A stretch of DNA of 64,000 nt from Bacteroidales bacterium (GTDB lineage Bacteria > Bacteroidota > Bacteroidia > Bacteroidales > UBA932): the NCBI GenBank assembly GCA_017437125.1, contig JAFSBV010000012.1, forward strand, positions 17,018 through 81,017. Reading direction: 5' to 3'. How positions within the stretch are numbered: position 1 is the first letter of the stretch; every line of letters starts with the position of its first letter. The translations under genes and the position numbers were made by a program. Below, in pieces: positions 58,348 through 64,000 of the stretch. The notes under the pieces were generated by a model that saw only the letters and a program-made list of their open reading frames with translations, was not told the DNA's origin and searched no databases.

Positions 58348-59706
58348 TTATACAGTTGCTTTTCCGTCTCGGAATACAGTCTGGCCGTCAACAAGTACGG
58401 ATTCGATCTTTCCGCGCAGTGTTTCTCCTTCGTATGGAGTCCATCCGCATTTGCTGTACTGGTCGGCATTGTTTACAATTGTTTCTGCGTTGTAATCAAA
58501 TATCACCAGATCGGCATCATATCCGGCCTTTATCTTTCCTCTGTTGAGTGAGTAAATTTCTGATGCTTTTTCGGAGAATACCGATGCTATTCTTGTGAGC
58601 GGGATATTCTCTTCATGTGCTATGGTAAGAAGAACCGGGAGGCTCTGCTGGATGGACGGCAGACCAGAAGGGGCCTGAGTATAGCATTTATCTTTTTCTT
58701 CAGGAAGGTGCGGTGCATGATCCGAGCCTATAGTGTCGATCAGTCCTTCAGCCAATGCCTGTCTCAATGCAGCTCTGTCCTCAGCTGTCTTTACTGACGG
58801 ATTGCACTTCAGTCTGCTTCCGAGCCTGTCGTAGTCTTCATTGCAGAACCATAGATAATTGCATGATGTCTCGGCAACTATTTCCGGGTTGCTGATCTTT
58901 GCGGCACGCGCCATCTCGATTTCCTCTTTTGTCGATATATGGCATAAAACGAGCCTGGTTCCATGCTTTACAGCGAGTTCAAGAGCCTTTATGGATGACA
59001 GGATGCAGGCTCTTCGGCTGCGTATGTGCTCATGTTCCGAGAACGGAATGTCATCTCCGTACTTTTCCTTAGCGATATTCAGATTTGTCCTGATCGTATC
59101 TTCGTTTTCACAATGTACGAGTACCGGTTTCTCCTTGATAGAGAAGAAATCGTCCAGCGAACTCCGGTCGTCAACAAGCATGTTTCCTGTTGATGAACCC
59201 ATGAATACCTTGACTCCGGCTATGTCAGCCGGACTTATTCCTGCTTCTTCGCTTCCGTTTGATATCAGCTCTTTTATGGCTTCAGTATTGCTGTTCGTGG
59301 CTCCGATATGGAAGCCGATCTTTGTGGCACAGCGTCCTCTTGCTGCTTCGATTTTTCCCTTTATAGCCTCTGCTGTTGTGGCAGGAGGGATAGTGTTCGG
59401 CATATCGAATACGGATGTCACGCCACCTGCGACGGCTGCGCGGGATTCGGTCTGCATGTCGGCCTTATGGGTCAGGCCTGGCTCTCTGAAATGAACATGT
59501 GCATCAATACCTCCGGCAATCACATGCTTGCCTTCAAGCTCCCATATTTCAGCCTCAGGATTCTCTTTCAGAACCTTGCTCATCCTGAAACCGTAATCCT
59601 CATTCTCGGAATATAATACGTCCGCTATCTTTCCGTCCTTGATGATTATGCTTCCTTCGGCTTCCTTTTCTGCCGTAACGATGGTCGGATTGTGAAGAAT
59701 GATCAT
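58348..59706 (-). CDS. pyrC: dihydroorotase (class I type)
   Basis: The 452-aa amidohydrolase has the metal-binding motif GGIDAHVHFREPGLTHKADM (about residues 65-85), the bridging lysine in DIAGVKVFMGSSTG, LVHCENED, RLVLCHISTKEE, and the catalytic Asp in IDTIGSDHAPHLPEEK. It closes N-carbamoyl-aspartate to dihydroorotate in de novo pyrimidine synthesis. It begins 2 bp after the GT2 gene, a neighbour order that I recall as common in Bacteroidales. Allantoinase is an alternative in this family, but the sequence and context fit dihydroorotase. Confidence 0.93.
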   Translation of the reverse strand: MIILHNPTIVTAEKEAEGSIIIKDGKIADVLYSENEDYGFRMSKVLKENPEAEIWELEGKHVIAGGIDAHVHFREPGLTHKADMQTESRAAVAGGVTSVFDMPNTIPPATTAEAIKGKIEAARGRCATKIGFHIGATNSNTEAIKELISNGSEEAGISPADIAGVKVFMGSSTGNMLVDDRSSLDDFFSIKEKPVLVHCENEDTIRTNLNIAKEKYGDDIPFSEHEHIRSRRACILSSIKALELAVKHGTRLVLCHISTKEEIEMARAAKISNPEIVAETSCNYLWFCNEDYDRLGSRLKCNPSVKTAEDRAALRQALAEGLIDTIGSDHAPHLPEEKDKCYTQAPSGLPSIQQSLPVLLTIAHEENIPLTRIASVFSEKASEIYSLNRGKIKAGYDADLVIFDYNAETIVNNADQYSKCGWTPYEGETLRGKIESVLVDGQTVFRDGKATV

Positions 59707-59708
59707 AT

Positions 59709-60437
59709 CTATGCTTTCCTTGGTTTTATTTTCCTCATCTTCAGCTTCATTACACCCCAGAATGCCTCGCCGAAGATACCGCTGCTCATCTTTGAAGTTC
59801 CTTCCTTCCTGTCAACGAATATGATAGGCACTTCCTGGATATTGAATCCGAGCTTGTATGTCGAATACTTCATCTCGATCTGGAATCCATATCCCTTCAT
59901 CTTCACGTTGTCGAGATCAATGGTTTCAAGAACCCTTCTTCTATAACATTTGAATCCGGCGGTTGTGTCGAATACCTTCATTCCCAGAACGGTCCTTACA
60001 TAAACCGAAGCATAATAAGACATGATGACTCGTCCTATCGGCCAGTTTATTACGCTGATACCGTTGCAGTAGCGTGAGCCGATCGCGAGGTCAGCTCCAT
60101 TCCTGCTGCATGCTTCATATAGCCTTGGAACGTCCAGAGGATTGTGCGAGAAGTCAGCATCCATCTCGAATATATAATCATATTCATGCTCTACAGACCA
60201 TTTGAAGCCAGTTATGTAAGCTGTGCCGAGACCGAGCTTTCCCTTTCTTTCGATCATGAAGAGGCGTTCAGGGAATTCTCCCTGAAGCCTTCTCACGATT
60301 GATGCCGTTCCGTCAGGAGATCCGTCTTCGATGACCAGGATGTGGTACTCGCCTTCAAGAGCAAATACCGCCCGGATGATATTCTCGATGTTCTCCTTCT
60401 CGTTATATGTAGGTATGATTACAACCTTTCTGTCCAT
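59709..60437 (-). CDS. GT2 glycosyltransferase, polyprenol-monophosphomannose synthase-like
   Basis: The 242-aa protein reads VVIIPTYNEKENIENIIRAV, ILVIEDGSPDGTASIV, YDYIFEMDADFSHNPLDVPR (DxD-type metal site), IGSRYCNGISVINWPIGRVI and GFKCYRRRVLETIDLD, which match Dpm1/Ppm1-like enzymes. These transfer mannose from GDP-mannose to polyprenyl phosphate. It lacks the C-terminal membrane domain of longer homologues. The product could feed a GT-C mannosyltransferase such as the DUF2723 protein at 31238-34273, a functional guess. It is 3 bp after the Tricorn-like gene and 2 bp before pyrC. Confidence 0.9.
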   Translation of the reverse strand: MDRKVVIIPTYNEKENIENIIRAVFALEGEYHILVIEDGSPDGTASIVRRLQGEFPERLFMIERKGKLGLGTAYITGFKWSVEHEYDYIFEMDADFSHNPLDVPRLYEACSRNGADLAIGSRYCNGISVINWPIGRVIMSYYASVYVRTVLGMKVFDTTAGFKCYRRRVLETIDLDNVKMKGYGFQIEMKYSTYKLGFNIQEVPIIFVDRKEGTSKMSSGIFGEAFWGVMKLKMRKIKPRKA

Positions 60438-60440
60438 ATG

Positions 60441-63400
60441 TTATTTGTTTTCAATTGTTTTCATCATTTCTGCAACTGCTGCTTCAAGCTGCTTGTCTTC
60501 ACCACGGAGGACAGATGCAGGATCATTGTAAACCAGGATGTCCGGCTCGATCTGCATGTTCTCGAGGTATCTGCCTTCCTTGACAGCAATGGCTCCTACC
60601 TGAGGAATACCGAATACGATGGTAGGGTCAATCTGATTCTCCCACCATACTGCGGTCATTGTTCCCGGTACCGGTGCGCCGATGAGCTTGCCGATTCCCA
60701 ATGTCTTGTAAACATATGGGAAGCCGCAGGCATCGGAGTAATTGTCCTCGCCGATGAGCACACATGATGGCTTAGTCCATTTGTTGTAAGGCTCAGTGCC
60801 GATATACTGACCTCTTGGCTCGAATCTGATGTATCCCGTTCCGTCAAGGAGAGTCGCCAGATCGTCGTGGAGCCATCCGCCGCCGTTATGTCTTGTGTCA
60901 ACGATGACAGCTTCGCATGTGCGGTATTTTCCGAGAAGATCGGAATAAACCTTTCTGAAACTTTCAGAATCCATGCCTTCCACATGAACATATCCGACCT
61001 TGCCTCCGGAGAGCTTCTTTACCATTTCTTCTCTCTGCCTTACCCATCTGTCGTACAATTGGGTGAGATCGGTGAAAGCTGGCTCGACGTACATATCGAC
61101 AGGCTTCTTGCCGTCTTTCTTTACTGTGACGAGCAGTTTCTTGCCGCCTTTCTGCCTGAGCATGGCGTACCAGTCTGTTCCAGCCTTGATCTCGACACCG
61201 TCGATGGCGGTGATGATGTCACCGGCCTTGATCTCAGGATCGGCGATATATAATGTTCCTCCCCTCAGTACTTCTGCAATCTTCAGACCGTCACCTTCAT
61301 AGGTGTTGTCGTAAATCACACCGAATGTTCCTGTGTTGAGGCCAGATCTGTACTGGTAACGTGCTCCTGTATGTGAACCGTTGAGTTCTCCGAGAAGCTC
61401 TGAAAGCATTTCCTGGAAGTCGAAGTTGTTGTCTATGTGAGGCAGGAACTTCCTGTATGTTTCACGATATCCTTCCCAGTCTATTCCATGGATGTCGGCA
61501 ACATAGAATTTCTCGTTTACCTGCTTCCATGCATGTTCGAAGATATATTCCCTTTCTTCAGCAGGCTTGTAGTTGAATTCTCCGCTGAAAGAGATGTTCT
61601 CTCTCGAACCGTTGGCTGTAGAGATCTTCGATATGCCGTTTCCTGAAAGGAGATACATGTATTTATCATCTGAAGTAGGGTAGAGTGAGCCATATACGCC
61701 CTTTGCCACAACCTTGATGCTGTTGTCCTCGATGTCGAGCATACAGAGGTCCGTGCCTTTCTCAAGCCTTGTCATATAATAAAGCTTCTTGCCGTCCTGG
61801 GTCATGTAATGGTCGCCGAGTCTGCCTGAGTAGCGGGTGAGCTTGACTATCCTGTCCTTTCTGTTCTCGAGATCAAGAACAAGCTTTTCAGCTTTTTTCT
61901 CTGCCTTCACGCTGTCCTTCTTCTCCTTCTTTTCCTCTTTTTCTGTCTTCATCATGTCGGCGATCTCACGGTCTTCCTTGTCGCGAAGGAACTCCATGTA
62001 TCTCTGACCGTCGAAGAACATTATATATATGTCTCTCTCTGCGCCCCAGCTTCCATGGCTTCTGTAGCCGGCCTTGTCGGATGTCCATGTCATGGCCTTT
62101 CCGCCGAGTGCCCATCTGAATCCTCCGTCGCTGTATCCGCTTTCGGTAAGATCGGTGATTTCACCGCTCTCAACATCAATTACGGCAACGTCTTCGTTGT
62201 TCCATCCTCCGTTTGCCTGATAGTTGCAGAGGATATATCTGCTGTCAGGGCTCCATGCATAGCTCTGGTCTCCGTCAGAATATGAATAATTCACGTTCCT
62301 GTCGAGGAGAATCCTTTCTTTACCGCTCTTGATGTCCATGACTGCAACCGCTGTCCTGTCTTTCAGGTAAGCGATATATTTACCGTCTGGAGACACCTGA
62401 GGCTGGAAGCATGTCTCACCTGCCTTTGTCACAAGCTTTTCTTCCATCTTTACGGAATATGTGAATCCCTTGTCCTTGTCATCTGTGAGTGATGTCTCCC
62501 AGATTCCCCAGTGACCGTTCCTTTCGGAAGCATAGTACAGTGTCCTTCCGTCCTTCGAGAACCATACGCCTCTTTCCTGCTGAGGTGTGTCGGTGATTCT
62601 CTTGGTAGTCCTGTGATCGACAGATGTCACATATACGTCACCTCTCAGCACGAGGGCGATTTCCTTTCCGTTAGGCGATACAGCCATGTCACTGGCCCCT
62701 GACGATACTGTGGTCTGCTGTACAGGCTTCTCGATCTGATCGGTCACAATCCTTACAGCCACTTTCACAGGCTCTCCTCCTTCCTTCAGGGTATAGAGTT
62801 CTCCGTCGTATGAGTATGATATGGTTCCGTTATCGGAAACCGAAACGTATCTTACAGGATTTCCTTTGTAGAATGTAAGCTGCTTCTGAGTTGACGGAGA
62901 CGAAATCGAGCTCCTGTATATATTTATGGTACCGTCTTTCTCGCTGAGATAATAATATGTGTCACCGTCAGCAGCAAATACCGGATCGCGGTCTTCACCG
63001 TTGAATGTGCTGAGCTTGGTGAATTTTCCGTCAGCTTTGACATTGAATTTTTCAGAAGAAGCCGGCTCGTATAGCCAGATATCTCTTGTTACAGAAGATG
63101 TATGATGCTTTCTGAACGGATCCTCATATCCCTTGTAATCCTCGTAAAGCATCTTGCCGTCCTTGTTCACGCTTATTTCAGAAACAGGAAGCGAGGTCAC
63201 GAGTTCCGGCCTTCCGCCTTCCTGTCCTATCATATAGAGCTGGGCGTTGCCAGGGAAGTCTCCATAATTTACATCCTGCTGGATGTTTGCAGTGAAGAGG
63301 ATCTTTCCGTTGTCCAAGACAGCCTTAGGGGTCTCATTTCCGGTATGGCTTGTGATCCTCTTCGGAACTCCACCCTCAGAAGACACCATATATATATCTT

Positions 63401-63665
63401 TGCTCTTTTCCCTGTATGAACTGAAAACGATATTCTTTCCGTCAGGAGTCCACATCGGATCCGAATCATAGGCAGGGTTAGATGTTATCTGCTCAGCCTT
63501 GCCTCCAGCTGTCGGAACAACATAGATATTGCCCTTATAATTGAAGACTATCTTTGAGCCGTCCGGTGAAATGTCGTTTCTGCGGAGCCATAATGGGGAA
63601 TCCTGTCCTGCAGAAGTCGCTGCAAACATAGCAAGTGCAGCCAATGTCAGAAATACCTTCTTCAT
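60441..63665 (-). CDS. Tricorn-like S41 protease, exported
   Basis: The 1074-aa protein has signal peptide MKKVFLTLAALAMFAATSAG. Residues ~25-330 and ~330-700 form two TolB/WD-like beta-propellers (repeats such as SPDGSKIVFNYKGNIYVVPT, WTPDGKNIVFSSYREKSKDI, SPDGKYIAYLKDRTAVAVMD), separated by a Lys/Glu-rich insert near residue 570. A PDZ domain follows (GGTLYIADPEIKAGDIITAIDGVEI), and the S41 core has the serine nucleophile in LIGEDNYSDACGFPY near residue 985, with VIVDTRHNGGGW upstream. Archaeal Tricorn trims peptides in the cytosol; this form is periplasmic. It leads a transcript with the GT2 and pyrC genes. Confidence 0.94.
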   Translation of the reverse strand: MKKVFLTLAALAMFAATSAGQDSPLWLRRNDISPDGSKIVFNYKGNIYVVPTAGGKAEQITSNPAYDSDPMWTPDGKNIVFSSYREKSKDIYMVSSEGGVPKRITSHTGNETPKAVLDNGKILFTANIQQDVNYGDFPGNAQLYMIGQEGGRPELVTSLPVSEISVNKDGKMLYEDYKGYEDPFRKHHTSSVTRDIWLYEPASSEKFNVKADGKFTKLSTFNGEDRDPVFAADGDTYYYLSEKDGTINIYRSSISSPSTQKQLTFYKGNPVRYVSVSDNGTISYSYDGELYTLKEGGEPVKVAVRIVTDQIEKPVQQTTVSSGASDMAVSPNGKEIALVLRGDVYVTSVDHRTTKRITDTPQQERGVWFSKDGRTLYYASERNGHWGIWETSLTDDKDKGFTYSVKMEEKLVTKAGETCFQPQVSPDGKYIAYLKDRTAVAVMDIKSGKERILLDRNVNYSYSDGDQSYAWSPDSRYILCNYQANGGWNNEDVAVIDVESGEITDLTESGYSDGGFRWALGGKAMTWTSDKAGYRSHGSWGAERDIYIMFFDGQRYMEFLRDKEDREIADMMKTEKEEKKEKKDSVKAEKKAEKLVLDLENRKDRIVKLTRYSGRLGDHYMTQDGKKLYYMTRLEKGTDLCMLDIEDNSIKVVAKGVYGSLYPTSDDKYMYLLSGNGISKISTANGSRENISFSGEFNYKPAEEREYIFEHAWKQVNEKFYVADIHGIDWEGYRETYRKFLPHIDNNFDFQEMLSELLGELNGSHTGARYQYRSGLNTGTFGVIYDNTYEGDGLKIAEVLRGGTLYIADPEIKAGDIITAIDGVEIKAGTDWYAMLRQKGGKKLLVTVKKDGKKPVDMYVEPAFTDLTQLYDRWVRQREEMVKKLSGGKVGYVHVEGMDSESFRKVYSDLLGKYRTCEAVIVDTRHNGGGWLHDDLATLLDGTGYIRFEPRGQYIGTEPYNKWTKPSCVLIGEDNYSDACGFPYVYKTLGIGKLIGAPVPGTMTAVWWENQIDPTIVFGIPQVGAIAVKEGRYLENMQIEPDILVYNDPASVLRGEDKQLEAAVAEMMKTIENK

Positions 63666-64000
63666 GTCACTATCCGTTTAAGTGGTGTTAATAATTATCT
63701 TCGCATCTATATTATTATATAGGTACAACATGCAAATATAATAAAAATGTCTTCTATTTGCTCTCATTTATATAATATAAAGAATGTGAATCTCAACTCT
63801 TGAATGCGATTATGTTCATTCAGTCCTTATGGACGCCCTTTTGTCCTTCTGAATGCCCTTTTTGTCATCCTGAGTTCATGTAGGGATCATTTAACAAAAT
63901 TGTAACGCCCTCATACGGCCGTGAGAGTCAGCGTGTTGCGTTCTCATGGCCGTATTTTCGTATGATTTTGCGTTGTTTGCGTGCGAAAAAAATTTGGAGG
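63666..64000. other. gene-free stretch with the Tricorn promoter, a degenerate dispersed repeat and a hairpin
   Basis: TATATTTG on the minus strand (63733-63740) is a likely -7 box for the Tricorn-like gene, giving a ~65-nt leader. TGTCATCCTGAG recurs at 63863-63874 (see 3267-3319). An inverted repeat ATACGGCCgTGAGA (63913-63926) with TCTCAtGGCCGTAT (63942-63955) is followed by TTTTCGTATG and may terminate a rightward transcript. No coding sequence is evident up to the window end. Confidence 0.55.

Noticed and set aside
63913-63960. Start of an rRNA or tRNA cluster at the right edge
   Set aside because: The sequence after the hairpin shows no tRNA cloverleaf or 16S start motif before the window ends.

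Overview
The window looks like a chromosomal segment of a member of the Bacteroidota, most likely order Bacteroidales. Three lines of evidence support this. Promoters have the Bacteroidota form TTTG-N19-TAnnTTTG, with perfect or near-perfect examples upstream of the SRP RNA, padR and ClC genes. The primary sigma factor is the short 286-aa form. The protein families are typical of the group: TamB, TonB-receptor-like barrel, Tricorn/S41 proteases, DUF2723, DUF2975, short ExbB/MotA-like proteins and membrane TPR-HTH regulators. The genus cannot be fixed from the sequence alone.

Layout. 0-21 kb is mostly housekeeping: tamB (cut by the left edge), tsaD, an FAD oxidoreductase, a secreted M64 peptidase, an alpha/beta hydrolase, SRP RNA, cdd, mnmA, a second flavoprotein, tRNA-Thr(CGT), a thioredoxin lipoprotein, catalase, a dnaN-exonuclease-FAH-like cluster, an HtrA protease, rpoD and argS. 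21-50 kb is accessory and regulatory. It holds a PadR/DUF2812 pair, a tryptophanase-like lyase, an eight-gene operon (three DUF2975 proteins, an XRE-type repressor, an S41 peptidase and three exported proteins) and a GH43 glycosidase. It continues with a DUF2723 membrane protein, two membrane TPR-HTH regulators, an ECF sigma factor with a membrane partner, and a TlpA-like lipoprotein. It ends with two paralogous LytTR modules, each divergent from an ExbB/MotA-like gene, which bracket a seven-gene operon of small membrane proteins around a CPBP protease. 50-64 kb returns to a conserved core: msrA, a YgiQ radical SAM protein, a ClC channel, tex, an EamA transporter, pyrC, a polyprenol-phosphate-mannose-synthase-like GT2 and a Tricorn-like protease.

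The most unusual signals are non-coding. Three copies of a 113-bp element (20960-21072, 31119-31231, 45542-45654) share an invariant geometry: a 9-bp arm, 22 bp, a 9-bp inverted arm, 33 bp, then the same unit again. The intervening sequence is essentially unconserved. All three copies lie at convergent gene junctions and only in the accessory region. Two regulatory circuits can be read directly. One is a pair of TATCG-N5-CGATA palindromes flanking the -7 box of the DUF2975/XRE operon, with a related palindrome at the padR promoter. The other is a set of 21-22 bp direct repeats placed identically relative to the -33 position of the two promoters divergent from the LytTR genes. Fragments of DUF2723 3' ends and a TPR-HTH gene lacking its start codon record recombination in the same region.
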